The notes: generated by a model from the sequence alone, not told the origin. Counted from the stretch's first letter, positions 14,099 to 22,450 are shown. The stretch: DNA of 30,352 nt from an uncultured Eubacteriales bacterium (GCA_900543475.1 UQRU01000014.1:1-30352); one strand, 5' to 3'. Translations and numbers: made by a program.

Positions 14099-15601
14099 AT
14101 GCTCGTAGAAATGAAGGGCATCGTGATGGACTTTGGGCCGGTGCGCGCCGTGGACCATGTGGATTTCACCGTTACCCCTGGGGATATCATCGGGTTGCTG
14201 GGCGAAAACGGCGCAGGCAAATCCACCCTGATGAATGTGCTGGCCGGCACATTCCCCCCCACGGAGGGCGAGATCTACATCAATGGGAAAAAGGTGCAGA
14301 TCACCAATGCAAAGGTGGCCAATCAGCACGGGATCCGCTTTATCCATCAGGAGCTCAACCTGTGTAACGACCTGAAGGTCTTTGAAAACATGTTCCTGGG
14401 GGAGGAACTGCGGAAAAAGACCGGCCTATTGGACAAAAAAGAAATGACCAGCCGGTGCGCCCAGGTATTCCAGCGCATGAAGGTCAACATCGACCCCAAC
14501 GCCCTGGTGGCCGACCTGCCGGCGGCGGAAAAGCAGCTGGTGGAAATCGCCAAGGCCCTGCTGTTCCGCTCCGAGTTGATCATCATGGACGAGCCCTCCA
14601 CGGCCCTGTCCACCCGGGAGATCGAAAACCTGTTCGAGATCATGCGCCAGCTGAAAAAGGATGGCGTGAGCTTCATCTATATTTCCCATAAGATGCCCGA
14701 GCTCTTTGAGATCTGCGACACCTACTATGTGCTGCGGGACGGTAAATTGGTGGCCTACGGCCGCTTCGACGGCATCGATGAAAATGGCATCACCGAGCAG
14801 ATGATCGGCCGCCAGCTGGCGGATGACGACTTCTCCAACCACGTATGCGTGGCCAACGACCAGGTGGCCATGTCCGTGAAAAACCTCACGGGCCAAGGGT
14901 TTACGGATATCAGCTTCGACCTGCACCAGGGGGAGATCCTGGCCATCACCGGCCTGCAGGGCAGCGGCCGGGACGCGGTGGCGGACGCCCTGTTCGGCGT
15001 GATCCCCTACACGGGCACGGTGGTGGTCAATGGAAAGACCATGCGGCCGGGCTCCATCAGCGGCTTTATGCGCAACCAGGTGGCCATGGTGCCCCGGATG
15101 CGTAAAGAGCGGGGCATCCACAACGACCTGTCCATTTACGATAACCTGTATATGGCCTATTTGAACACCAAGTTCAAGCGCCTCTTGATCAAAAAATCCG
15201 ACATGGACCAGCGCTTCGGCCGGCAAAAGGAAGCCCTGGCCATCAAGACGGAAAACGCGAAAAACCCCATTACATCCCTATCCGGCGGCAACCAGCAAAA
15301 GGTGATCCTAGGCAAATGGCTGGAAGCGGACGCGGATATCCTCCTGTTCGATAACCCTACCCAGGGCATCGACGTGGGAACCAAATTCGAAATCTACCAC
15401 CTGATCCTCAAGCTGGCCAAGGCGGGCAAGGCTGTGATCGTATTCAGCCAGGAATTCCCCGAGCTGTACAAGGTGGCGGACAAGTGCCTGGTGCTCTATA
15501 AGGGCCGGATCAACGCTACCCTGGGCCGGGACCAACTGACGGAAAAGAATGTAATGTATTATTCTACTGGCGCAAATTTGGAGGTTGAAAAGCATGCCTA
15601 A
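14099..15601 (+). CDS. Sugar ABC transporter ATPase with two nucleotide-binding domains (MglA/XylG type)
   Basis: The 500-residue protein has two ABC domains. The first (about 1-240) has Walker A GENGAGKST, Q-loop IHQEL, Walker B LIIMDEPS and ISHKM; its signature is the degenerate LPAAEKQ. The second (about 255-495) has a Walker A remnant (GLQGSGRD, no Lys-Ser/Thr), signature LSGGNQQKV and Walker B ILLFDNPTQGID. One consensus site plus one degenerate site is normal for the CUT2 monosaccharide family. It powers import with the downstream permease. GAAGGGAG precedes ATG 14099, 15 nt before the start. The stop overlaps the permease start. Confidence 0.95.
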   Translation: MLVEMKGIVMDFGPVRAVDHVDFTVTPGDIIGLLGENGAGKSTLMNVLAGTFPPTEGEIYINGKKVQITNAKVANQHGIRFIHQELNLCNDLKVFENMFLGEELRKKTGLLDKKEMTSRCAQVFQRMKVNIDPNALVADLPAAEKQLVEIAKALLFRSELIIMDEPSTALSTREIENLFEIMRQLKKDGVSFIYISHKMPELFEICDTYYVLRDGKLVAYGRFDGIDENGITEQMIGRQLADDDFSNHVCVANDQVAMSVKNLTGQGFTDISFDLHQGEILAITGLQGSGRDAVADALFGVIPYTGTVVVNGKTMRPGSISGFMRNQVAMVPRMRKERGIHNDLSIYDNLYMAYLNTKFKRLLIKKSDMDQRFGRQKEALAIKTENAKNPITSLSGGNQQKVILGKWLEADADILLFDNPTQGIDVGTKFEIYHLILKLAKAGKAVIVFSQEFPELYKVADKCLVLYKGRINATLGRDQLTEKNVMYYSTGANLEVEKHA

Positions 15602-16580
15602 CGCAAAGATTACCGTGAAAGACGTGGGGAAGAAGATCATCTCGGAATATAGCTTCGTCCTCTCCTTTATCCTGCTGGTCATCATCGCCGCATCGGTGAA
15701 CAAGAACTTCTTCACCTGGACCAATATTTCCAATATCTTCGTGCAAAGCTCCATGATCGGCCTGATCGCCATGGGCATGAGCATGGTCATCTCCGCCGGC
15801 CAGATCGATATTTCCGTAGGCTCTCAGGTGGCCTTTATCGGCGGCTTCGGCATCCTGGTGCTCAACTATACCCGCAGCGTGTGGGTCATGCTGGCCTTCT
15901 GCTGCGCGGTGGGCATCGCCCTGGGCGCCATCAACGGCCTGCTGGTCACCAAGGGGGGTATGCCTTCCATGATCGCCACCATGGCCATGCAGAGCGCCTG
16001 CCGTTCCGTTATCAACCACTTCGGCTCCGGCGGCCCCTTCACTGTGGACAGCGAGCTGTATGAATCCTTCCGGATGTTGGCCGTGGGCGGCATCGAGATC
16101 GGGCCCTCCTTCAAGATCCCGTATCTGATGATCATCTTCATCGTATTCGTCATCATCTTCGATAACATCATGCGGAACACCAAGCTGGGCAAGCATGTCT
16201 ACGCGGTGGGCAGCAACGAGGTCTCCGCCCGGCTGTCCGGTATCAACGTGGACCTGGTCAAAACCCTGACCTTTGTGATTACCGGCTTGATGTGCGGCGT
16301 GGCGGCGCTGATCTACGCCTCCCGTATGACCGCTGTGGCGGCGGCCTCCGCAGGCTCCGCCTATGAGATGGACGCCATCGCGGCCGTGGCCATCGGCGGC
16401 ACCTCCATGAGCGGCGGCCGGGGCAAGATCGTAGGTACCTTCGCCGGCGTGCTGATGTTTAAGATCATCAGCAACATCCTGACCGCGGCGGACGTTTCCA
16501 CCTTCCTCAATGGCGCCATCAGCGGCGCGATCATCGTCATCGCGGTGCTGCTGCAAAACTTCCAGAACCGGAAGCGGTAA
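15594..16580 (+). CDS. Sugar ABC transporter permease (RbsC/XylH type)
   Basis: The 328-residue polytopic protein has about eight to ten hydrophobic segments. It carries family-typical SMIGLIAMGMSMVI, then AGQIDISVGSQ near the start and AIAAVAIGGTSMSGGRGKI near the end, a block that CUT2 permeases share. It forms the membrane channel for the sugar with the ATPase and binding lipoprotein. ATG 15594 is chosen because GGAGG (15580-15584) precedes it, and it overlaps the ATPase stop by 8 nt; TTG 15585 is a weaker alternative. It ends in the basic RKR typical of cytoplasmic tails. Confidence 0.94.
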   Translation: MPNAKITVKDVGKKIISEYSFVLSFILLVIIAASVNKNFFTWTNISNIFVQSSMIGLIAMGMSMVISAGQIDISVGSQVAFIGGFGILVLNYTRSVWVMLAFCCAVGIALGAINGLLVTKGGMPSMIATMAMQSACRSVINHFGSGGPFTVDSELYESFRMLAVGGIEIGPSFKIPYLMIIFIVFVIIFDNIMRNTKLGKHVYAVGSNEVSARLSGINVDLVKTLTFVITGLMCGVAALIYASRMTAVAAASAGSAYEMDAIAAVAIGGTSMSGGRGKIVGTFAGVLMFKIISNILTAADVSTFLNGAISGAIIVIAVLLQNFQNRKR

Positions 16581-16613
16581 ACACACAGCTAGATTTGAAA
16601 GGAAGTGTCCATT

Positions 16614-17657
16614 ATGCTTAAAATCGGTATTATCGGCTGCGGGAAGATCACCGAGGTCCGCCATGCGCCGGAATATGCGGAAAACCCCAATTGCCAGCTG
16701 GCCGCCTTCTTCGACGTGGTGCCGGAGCGGGCCAAGGCCCTGGCGGAACAGTATGGCGGCACCGCCTATGATTCCATTGAAGCCCTGTTGGCTTCCGATG
16801 TGGACGCGGTGAGCGTGTGCGTGGCAAACGCCTATCATGCCCAGGCTTCCATCCAGGCCCTAAAGGCGGGCAAACATGTGCTGTGCGAAAAGCCCATGGC
16901 CACCACCCCCGAGGATTGCGAGGCCATGGTGGCTGCGGCGAAGGCGGCGGGCAAATTCCTGATGATCGGCCAGAACCAGCGGCTTGCTAAGGCCCACGTC
17001 AAGGCCCGGGAGATCATCGAAAGCGGAGAAATGGGCAAGGTCATCACCTTTGAGACCCACTTCGCCCATCCCGGCCCGGAAGGCTGGACCGGGGTGCGGG
17101 ATTCCTGGTTCTTCGATAAGAAGGTGGCTTCCTTCGGGGTCATGGCGGATCTAGGCGTGCATAAGACGGACCTGATCCACTACCTGACCGGCAAGAAGAT
17201 CGTCCGGACCAGCGCCGTGCTGGCCACCCTGAATAAGACCTTCTCCGACGGCCGGCCCATCACCGTGGACGATAACGCCTACGCCATCTACACCATGGAG
17301 GACGGGGTGGTAGGCACCATGCACGTGAGCTGGACCAACTACGGCAACGAGAACAACAGCACCAAGATGTATATGGAGGGCGGCGTACTGCGGATGTACG
17401 ACGACCCGAAGTATTCCCTGATCGTAGAAAAGCGGGATGGGGAAGTGATCCCCTATGAGCTGGATCTGCTCACCTCCAACAAGGAGCAGACCACCGGCGG
17501 CCGTACCTCCACCGGGGTGATCGACGCCTTTGTGGAGAGCATCATCACCAATACCCCGCCTGCCATCAGCGGCGAGAGCGCCATGCACGCCATGAAGGTG
17601 GTCTTTGCCAACGAGCAGTCCGCTCAGTTGGGCAAGGCCGTGGACGTACAGCAATAA
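16614..17657 (+). CDS. Gfo/Idh/MocA-family NAD(P)-dependent oxidoreductase
   Basis: The 347-residue protein starts with a Rossmann fold (GIIGCGKIT, residues 5-13). CEKPMA with the family E-K-P at 92-94 and the catalytic block ADLGVHKTD (D179, H183, D186) are present, followed by a beta-sheet dimerisation domain. Relatives oxidise a hydroxyl of a sugar, inositol or glycoside (often C2, C3 or C5) or reduce the reverse keto form. AAAGGAAG before ATG 16614 supports this start; GTG 16605 is inside the SD. It lies 33 nt after the permease gene and 15 nt before the isomerase/epimerase, so the two enzymes likely act in sequence on the imported compound. Confidence 0.9.
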   Translation: MLKIGIIGCGKITEVRHAPEYAENPNCQLAAFFDVVPERAKALAEQYGGTAYDSIEALLASDVDAVSVCVANAYHAQASIQALKAGKHVLCEKPMATTPEDCEAMVAAAKAAGKFLMIGQNQRLAKAHVKAREIIESGEMGKVITFETHFAHPGPEGWTGVRDSWFFDKKVASFGVMADLGVHKTDLIHYLTGKKIVRTSAVLATLNKTFSDGRPITVDDNAYAIYTMEDGVVGTMHVSWTNYGNENNSTKMYMEGGVLRMYDDPKYSLIVEKRDGEVIPYELDLLTSNKEQTTGGRTSTGVIDAFVESIITNTPPAISGESAMHAMKVVFANEQSAQLGKAVDVQQ

Positions 17658-17672
17658 AAAGGAGGGATCATC

Positions 17673-18662
17673 TTGAAACGACCCATCACCATCACCACAG
17701 GCCAATTTGGGGACATGTCCCTGGAAGAGCTTTGCAAGTTGACCAGCCAGATCGGCTATGATGGGCTGGAGATCGCCTGCCATGCCCATTTGGACGTACA
17801 CCGGGTGTTGGCGGACGACGCCTATGTGGCCGCGTTTCAGGATACCCTTGCCCGGTATAACCTAAAATGCTGGGCCCTAGGCGCCCATTTGATCGGCCAG
17901 TGCGTGGGGGACAATTGGGACCCCCGGCTGGATAACTTCGCCCCCAGCGCCCTGGCGGGCAAGCCCGAGGAGATTCGGGCCTGGGCCATCGAGGAGATGA
18001 AGACCGTGGCCCGGGCGGCCAAGAAGCTGGGCATCCATGTGGTGACCTGCTTCCTGGGCTCCCCCATCTGGCCCTATTGGTATTCCTTCCCCCAGACCTC
18101 CCAGGAAATGGTGGATGCGGGCTTTGCCCGGATCAAGGAACTGTGGACCCCCATCTTCGACGTGTTTGACGAATGCGATGTGAAGTTTGCCCTGGAGGTA
18201 CATCCCACGGAGATCGCCTTCGACTACTATAGCACGGCCAAGTTGCTGGAGGTCTTTGACCGCCGTCCCACCCTGGGCCTCAACTTCGACCCCTCCCACC
18301 TGGTGTGGCAGGGGGTGAATCCCTGCGTGTTCCTGCGGGATTTTGCGGACCGGGTCTATCACGTGCACATGAAGGACGTAAAGGTGACCCTGGACGGCCG
18401 GGCAGGCATCCTGGGCAGCCATATCGAATTTGGGGACACCCGGCGGGGCTGGAACTTTGTCTCCCTGGGCCACGGCAACGTGGACTTCGACGGCATCATC
18501 CGGGAGCTGAACCAGATGGGCTATCACGGCCCCCTGTCCGTGGAATGGGAGGATAGCGGCATGGAGCGGACCGCAGGCGCAACGGAAGCCTACGAATTCA
18601 CCCGCCGCATCAATTTCGAGCCCTCGGACGTGGCCTTTGATTCCGCGCTGAAAAGCAAATAA
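17673..18662 (+). CDS. Sugar phosphate isomerase/epimerase-type TIM-barrel protein
   Basis: The 329-residue protein belongs to the xylose-isomerase-like TIM-barrel superfamily (IolE/IolI/YcjR group). Metal and acid residues lie at barrel-strand ends: E175 in ALEVHPTE, D206 and H209 in NFDPSHLVW, H230/H232 in VYHVHMKD and E291 in SVEWED. Such enzymes epimerise or isomerise keto-sugars made by Gfo/Idh dehydrogenases. The start is a TTG at 17673, supported by AAGGAGGG (17659-17666) 6 nt upstream. A long central insertion (about 75-130, GDNWDPRLDNFAPS) is more than the smallest members have. The precise substrate cannot be told from sequence. Confidence 0.88.
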   Translation: MKRPITITTGQFGDMSLEELCKLTSQIGYDGLEIACHAHLDVHRVLADDAYVAAFQDTLARYNLKCWALGAHLIGQCVGDNWDPRLDNFAPSALAGKPEEIRAWAIEEMKTVARAAKKLGIHVVTCFLGSPIWPYWYSFPQTSQEMVDAGFARIKELWTPIFDVFDECDVKFALEVHPTEIAFDYYSTAKLLEVFDRRPTLGLNFDPSHLVWQGVNPCVFLRDFADRVYHVHMKDVKVTLDGRAGILGSHIEFGDTRRGWNFVSLGHGNVDFDGIIRELNQMGYHGPLSVEWEDSGMERTAGATEAYEFTRRINFEPSDVAFDSALKSK

Positions 18663-18710
18663 GGCGACGTTGGCAAGGGCGTAAACAAGAAAGAACAGGA
18701 TCATTGGATG

Positions 18711-18738
18711 GGAAAAGTGGCGGCATGCCACTTTTTCC
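18711..18738 (+). terminator. Hairpin with T-tract between isomerase and ROK kinase (possible attenuator)
   Basis: GGAAAAGTGGC (18711-18721) pairs with GCCACTTTTTCC (18727-18738) with one bulged T. The 3' arm ends in five T and two C residues, so it may act as a partial terminator. Its core matches the hairpin at 1738-1765, so it may also belong to the same repeat family. A second small hairpin (GGGCGC/GCGCCC) lies before the kinase SD. Confidence 0.45.
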
Positions 18739-18789
18739 AGGTTTGTGGGGGAAGAAAAGGGCGCGGCAGGCTGCGCCCGGGAGGAAATC

Positions 18790-19764
18790 ATGCAGGATGT
18801 GATTTTAGCCATTGACATCGGCGGCTCCAAATACATGGCGGGCCTGGTGGACGGCCAGGGGCAGGTATTGGACGCAGCCCGCTATCCCTGGGGGAACGTG
18901 ACCACAGGGGAAGCGGTGCTCGCCCATATCCGGCAGGCGGCCCAGGCCATGCTGGACGCCCATCCCGGCATTAAGCCCCGGGCCATTGGGGCCACCATCC
19001 CCGGCCTGGCGGACCCGCGCACAGGCATGTGGGTGGAGGCCAGCTTTTCCGGGGTGGGGGACGTGGCCGTGGGGCCGGCCTTACAGGCGGCCTTTGGCGC
19101 GCCCGCCTTTATCGACAACGACGGCCAGGCCTGCGCCCTGGCGGAAAAGCTCTATGGGGCCTGTAAGGATGTGAAGGATTTCCTCTATCTCACCGTATCC
19201 AACGGCTGCGGCGGCGCCATTTTCATGGGGGACTTGCTCTATTATGGGGCCAGCGGCAACGCGGGGGAGATCGGCCACGTTTGCGTGGAGCCCCAGGGCC
19301 GCCAATGCAATTGCGGGGCCCGGGGCTGCCTGGAAATGCACGCGGCAGGCCCTGCCCTGGTGAAGAATTATCTGGAGGTAGGCGGCCTTTCCCAGCTCCA
19401 GGGCCAGGCCCCCAACGCCAAGGCCATTGCGGATCTGGCCCGGGGGGGGGACCCGGCGGCGCTGGAGACCTACCGGCTGGAGGGCGTATACCTGGGCCGG
19501 GCCATCGCCGCGGCTTGTAACCTGCTCAACCCCAGCAAGGTGATCATCGGCGGAGGCATCAGCCTGGCTTTCGACCTGTTCGAGGCGTCCCTGTGGGATA
19601 CCCTGCGGCAATATATCTATTGGAACGCCAACCAACAGCTGACCATCCAGCCCACCGCCCTGGGCTATAACGGGGGTCTGCTGGGGGCGGCGGCGGTGGC
19701 GGTATGCGGGCTGGAAAACCGGCACGGCTGGGGCATGGTGGAAAGCCGGAAGCCCGGACAATAA
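18790..19764 (+). CDS. ROK-family sugar kinase (glucokinase-like)
   Basis: The 324-residue protein has no DNA-binding domain. It begins with the ATP phosphate loop AIDIGGSK (residues 6-13) and has FIDNDGQACALAE (catalytic Asp in the ROK pattern), NGCGGAIFM, GNAGEIGHVCVE and the zinc motif CNCGARGCLE, then VIIGGGIS near the end. It phosphorylates a hexose or related sugar with ATP. ATG 18790 follows GGGAGG (18779-18784); upstream ATG 18745 has no SD. It closes the sugar locus, 127 nt after the TIM-barrel gene, and may be expressed at a lower level because of the intervening hairpins. It is distinct from the ROK regulator at the other end. Confidence 0.9.
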   Translation: MQDVILAIDIGGSKYMAGLVDGQGQVLDAARYPWGNVTTGEAVLAHIRQAAQAMLDAHPGIKPRAIGATIPGLADPRTGMWVEASFSGVGDVAVGPALQAAFGAPAFIDNDGQACALAEKLYGACKDVKDFLYLTVSNGCGGAIFMGDLLYYGASGNAGEIGHVCVEPQGRQCNCGARGCLEMHAAGPALVKNYLEVGGLSQLQGQAPNAKAIADLARGGDPAALETYRLEGVYLGRAIAAACNLLNPSKVIIGGGISLAFDLFEASLWDTLRQYIYWNANQQLTIQPTALGYNGGLLGAAAVAVCGLENRHGWGMVESRKPGQ

Positions 19765-19852
19765 AAACTCCCAAAGCGGCACCGGAACGGCCAGGGCCCT
19801 ATCGCAGGGCCGGAACGCCAAACGCCAAGGGACAGAGCTTAGGTGAAACCAG

Positions 19853-20341
19853 ATGACCAAGCAAGAGGTTTACGATTTTTTAAAAGCCCGGAAAATTTGG
19901 CACGAGATCACGGAGCATCCCCCGGTTTACGATATGGCCGGGCTTGCCCAGATCCCCATCCCCTACCCGGAGGCGGACGCCAAGAACCTGTTTGTCCGGG
20001 ACGATAAAAAGCGGGACTATTACCTGATCACCGTGAAAGGGGATAAGCGGGTAGATCTGAAGGAATTCCGGCGGAATAACCAGACAAGGGCATTGTCCTT
20101 CGCTACGGCCCAGGAGCTGATGTCCATCCTGGGCTTGCCGCCTGGATCGGTCACGCCTTTGGGCCTTCTGCACGACCCCACGGGAAAGGTGCACTTCTAT
20201 TTGGACGCCGGTTTTTTGGAGCCCCCGGGCCTGATCGGCGTACATCCCAACGACAACACGGCCACCGTCTGGCTCAAGGTTGCAGACCTGGTGGACATCA
20301 TAAAAGAACAGGGGAACCCGGTGCATGTGGTTCCCCTATAA
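19853..20341 (+). CDS. Prolyl-tRNA deacylase-like protein (ProX/PrdX, YbaK superfamily)
   Basis: The 162-residue protein contains EHPPVYDM, AKNLFVRDDKK with the conserved lysine K44, YLITVKGDKRVDLKEFR, LSFATAQELMSILGLPPGSVTPLGLL and VGVHPNDN-type (IGVHPNDNT) blocks. These are the consecutive signatures of free-standing prolyl-tRNA editing proteins that hydrolyse mischarged Ala- or Cys-tRNA(Pro). It acts in the cytoplasm as translation quality control. Start ATG 19853 follows AGGTGA. The 88-nt gap after the ROK kinase has a small hairpin (GGCCCT/AGGGCC, 19795-19811) but no clear terminator, so read-through from the sugar locus is possible. Confidence 0.88.
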   Translation: MTKQEVYDFLKARKIWHEITEHPPVYDMAGLAQIPIPYPEADAKNLFVRDDKKRDYYLITVKGDKRVDLKEFRRNNQTRALSFATAQELMSILGLPPGSVTPLGLLHDPTGKVHFYLDAGFLEPPGLIGVHPNDNTATVWLKVADLVDIIKEQGNPVHVVPL

Positions 20342-20635
20342 ACCTTGCGGGCACCTTGTCGCCCCGGGAATACCGCCGGGGGAAGGGAGCGAGCGCAAGC
20401 ATATGCGGCGGGGGCCGCGCCGGAAGGGAACCGCCCTGCCAAAGCGCCCTCGGCCGGCAGCCCACTGCCTTCGGGGAGCGGGGCAAGTTTAGCCCAAGCG
20501 ATCCCGGTGCAAGGCCAATAGCGGCCCAGGGCTAGGGCGGCAGGGCAAAAGGGGGACCTACTGCCGGGGGTTCCTGATAGGGCGTCCTGTTCGGCGGGTT
20601 ATAAACGAATGATTTGACCAAAGGAGGTAATGATT
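20342..20635. other. GC-rich non-coding gap before the flavin-reductase-like gene
   Basis: The 294-nt stretch is very GC-rich, has no convincing gene and contains several short complementary blocks, for example CCCCGG/CCGGGG near 20361-20380. No T-run follows them. AAGGGAA and CCACTG occur in it, which prompted a cobalamin-riboswitch check that failed. It could be a structured leader for the next gene, or decayed sequence. Confidence 0.5.
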
Positions 20636-21196
20636 GTGCGTAAAAATTTTGGACCCAAGGCTTGGACCTATCCCCAGCCGGTATTTATTGTAGCCGCTTA
20701 TGGGGCGGACGGCACCCCCAATGCCATGAACGCGGCCTGGGGCGGCATCAGCGAGGAGGCCCAATTATCCATGTGCATCAGCGAGGGGCATAAGACCACC
20801 GCCAACATCCTGGCCCGGAAGGCTTTCACCGTGAGCATGGCCACTGCGGAACAGGTGGTAGCCTGCGACTACGTGGGGATAGAATCCGGCAACCAGGTTG
20901 CCAATAAGCTGGAGAAGGCGGGTTGGCATACCGTCCGGTCGGAATTTGTGGACGCGCCCCTGATCCAGGAGCTGCCCATGGCGGTGGAATGCCGGCTGGT
21001 AAGCTATGACCCGGAAACCTGCCGGATGGTGGGGGAGATCGTCAACGTGAGCGCAGACGAATCCGTACTGGGGGCGGACGGCAAGATCGACCCGGAAAAA
21101 TTGAAGCCCATCGTCTTTGACCCCATCCACAGCGCCTACCGCAAGCTGGGAGAAAAGGTGGGCAACGCTTTCCGGGACGGGGCCCAGTTGAAATAG
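20636..21196 (+). CDS. Flavin reductase-like (FMN-binding split barrel) protein
   Basis: The 186-residue protein has the FMN-binding split-barrel pattern: PVFIVAAYGADGTPNAMNAAWGG near the N-terminus (family N-x-M-x-x-x-W), MCISEGHKTTANIL, FTVSMATAEQVVACDYVG and a final LGEKVGNAF. Members bind FMN and reduce flavin or a partner, often in anaerobes as small electron-transfer proteins. The start is GTG 20636, because AAGGAGGT (20621-20628) is 7 nt before it; ATG 20630 would touch the SD. It stands alone. Confidence 0.88.
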   Translation: MRKNFGPKAWTYPQPVFIVAAYGADGTPNAMNAAWGGISEEAQLSMCISEGHKTTANILARKAFTVSMATAEQVVACDYVGIESGNQVANKLEKAGWHTVRSEFVDAPLIQELPMAVECRLVSYDPETCRMVGEIVNVSADESVLGADGKIDPEKLKPIVFDPIHSAYRKLGEKVGNAFRDGAQLK

Positions 21197-21325
21197 GACA
21201 CCCTGGAAAACGCGGGCAGGGAGCAGCCGCTTTTTGCCATCCCCGGGGCCTAGCGGGCCGGGCGCGCTGGGCACAGGGGTTCGCGTAGCGTATCCATTGC
21301 AAACCGCGCCTCCGAGAGGGCTACA

Positions 21326-21364
21326 GGGAAAAGCCGGGCAAGCGCCTTTGACGCCTGCCCGGCT
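21326..21364 (-). terminator. Rho-independent terminator for the minus-strand DUF7000/PNPOx operon
   Basis: AGCCGGGCA (21332-21340) and TGCCCGGCT (21356-21364) form a 9-bp stem. Read on the minus strand, it lies just after the stop at 21371 and is followed by TTTTCCC. It may also stop readthrough from the plus-strand gene ending at 21196. The rest of the 174-nt gap shows nothing else. Confidence 0.7.
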
Positions 21365-21370
21365 TCATCT

Positions 21371-21847
21371 TTACAAATAGGCCTCCAGGATGGCGTTCAG
21401 CTGCTGCAGCTTGTCCAGCAAGGCGGTCAGGACGGCTGGGCCTTGGGAGAGCTCCGCCGCCACCGGCGCCCGGAGGATGTAGTCGGTGCGGGCCGGGTCC
21501 TGGGAAGGCAGAAAAGGCGGCGCGCCGGCCCCCAGCTTTTCTGCCCAAGCGCATTGGGCCTTGCGGTTCACCCCGGAAAGCCATACCTCCAGCTGGAAGT
21601 CCCGGTGGACAAAAACGATTACGATTTTTAGCCCCGCCGCCCGCAGCCGGGGGTCGGTAAACTGGAAATAGGCATAATCCATGGCGTTTTCCACGATTCC
21701 CCCTTGGAAGGTATAGCCGGGCAACTGCTTTTCCAGCTGCACCCGCAAATAGCGAAATAGCCGCACAAATTCCTGATAGGCCTTTTGTAGGTCCGTGTGC
21801 TGCAAAAGGGCTCGGTAGGATGCCAAAAGTTCCCCGTCAAAGGTCAT
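21371..21847 (-). CDS. DUF7000-like protein
   Basis: The 158-residue protein is soluble and mainly helical: YRALLQHTDLQKAYQEFV, then RVQLEKQLPGYTF. It has a conserved middle (MDYAYFQFTDP, LKIVIVFVHRDFQLEVWLSG, then NRKAQCAWAE). These blocks resemble the uncharacterised DUF7000 family as I remember it. Function is unknown. The ATG at 21847 overlaps the stop of the upstream PNPOx-like gene (ATGA), so the two are translationally coupled. A longer in-frame extension upstream lies inside the other gene and is not used. Confidence 0.72.
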   Translation of the reverse strand: MTFDGELLASYRALLQHTDLQKAYQEFVRLFRYLRVQLEKQLPGYTFQGGIVENAMDYAYFQFTDPRLRAAGLKIVIVFVHRDFQLEVWLSGVNRKAQCAWAEKLGAGAPPFLPSQDPARTDYILRAPVAAELSQGPAVLTALLDKLQQLNAILEAYL

Positions 21848-22374
21848 GGCTGGCCAGTCTCCCCGTCGAATACCAACCTTTGCCGGGGCCCGTAGCCCAG
21901 CCCCTTGAAATCCGAAAACAGGCATTCCATGCAGGTGGGACGCACCCGGATCAGATGCATGGGCGTTTCCCGCCCTTTAAGAAAGTCCAGGGAAATGCCT
22001 TTATAGGCCGCATGGGCCAAATAGTCCTGGGAAAAGGGCTCCACGATCTCGGCCTTGCCCATGACCTGCATCCCATGCAGGTTTTGAAACCCTGTATATC
22101 CATCGAAAATGGCCAGGCATACGTTGGGATTTTCCGACAGGCCGATGAATTTTTTGCCGCCCTCGGAAAACATCCAAAAGGCGCCATCGTGGAAGCTGTA
22201 TTCGATGGGGGTGCAGCGCACATAGGCGCCCGCCCCTGTGGCCAGGGCGCAGGTGTTGTTGGCCTGGATGTAGGCTTCCGCCACGGAGCGGAGTTGGGCC
22301 GGGTCCAGCTTTACGCTGGCGGCGTCCTTCTCTTCCCAATAGCGGGCGGCGGCTTGGAATTGCGCTTGGGTCAT
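21844..22374 (-). CDS. Pyridoxamine 5'-phosphate oxidase-family (FMN-binding split barrel) protein
   Basis: The 176-residue protein has the PNPOx-like small-barrel pattern: NTCALATGAGAYVRCTPIEY, HDGAFWMFSEGGKKFIGLSENPNVCLAIFDG, GMQVMGKAEIVEP and a C-terminal IRVRPTCMECLFSDF. These proteins bind FMN or haem and detoxify or reduce small molecules; biosynthetic PdxH activity is unlikely from the short length. ATG 22374 follows AGGAGGT. It is first in a two-gene operon and is divergent from the frameshifted gene at 22515. Confidence 0.83.
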   Translation of the reverse strand: MTQAQFQAAARYWEEKDAASVKLDPAQLRSVAEAYIQANNTCALATGAGAYVRCTPIEYSFHDGAFWMFSEGGKKFIGLSENPNVCLAIFDGYTGFQNLHGMQVMGKAEIVEPFSQDYLAHAAYKGISLDFLKGRETPMHLIRVRPTCMECLFSDFKGLGYGPRQRLVFDGETGQP

Positions 22375-22407
22375 GCGATACCTCCTGGGGCTTACGCTTT
22401 TTATGAT

Positions 22408-22436
22408 ATTATGGGCAAACGGCAGGGGATTTTCAA
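22408..22436 (-). promoter_or_regulatory. Promoter of the PNPOx-DUF7000 operon
   Basis: Read on the minus strand, TTGAAA (22436-22431) and CATAAT (22413-22408) are 17 nt apart, 34 nt before the start codon at 22374. Confidence 0.65.
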
Positions 22437-22450
22437 TGGGCTTGTGCGTA

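Noticed and set aside
14099..15601. Degenerate signature (LPAAEKQ) and missing second Walker A in the sugar ATPase
   Set aside because: One degenerate and one consensus ATP site is usual in two-domain CUT2 ATPases, so it is not an anomaly.
15564..16838. Long minus-strand open frame (424 codons) opposite the permease and oxidoreductase genes
   Set aside because: It is rich in His, Asp, Gly and Gln with no domain pattern, has no SD, and mirrors the GC-ending codons of the real plus-strand genes.
20415..20500. Possible cobalamin riboswitch (AAGGGAA, CCACTG)
   Set aside because: The two short matches are not arranged as in the B12-box core and the GGTG-x-AA-x-TCC element is missing between them.
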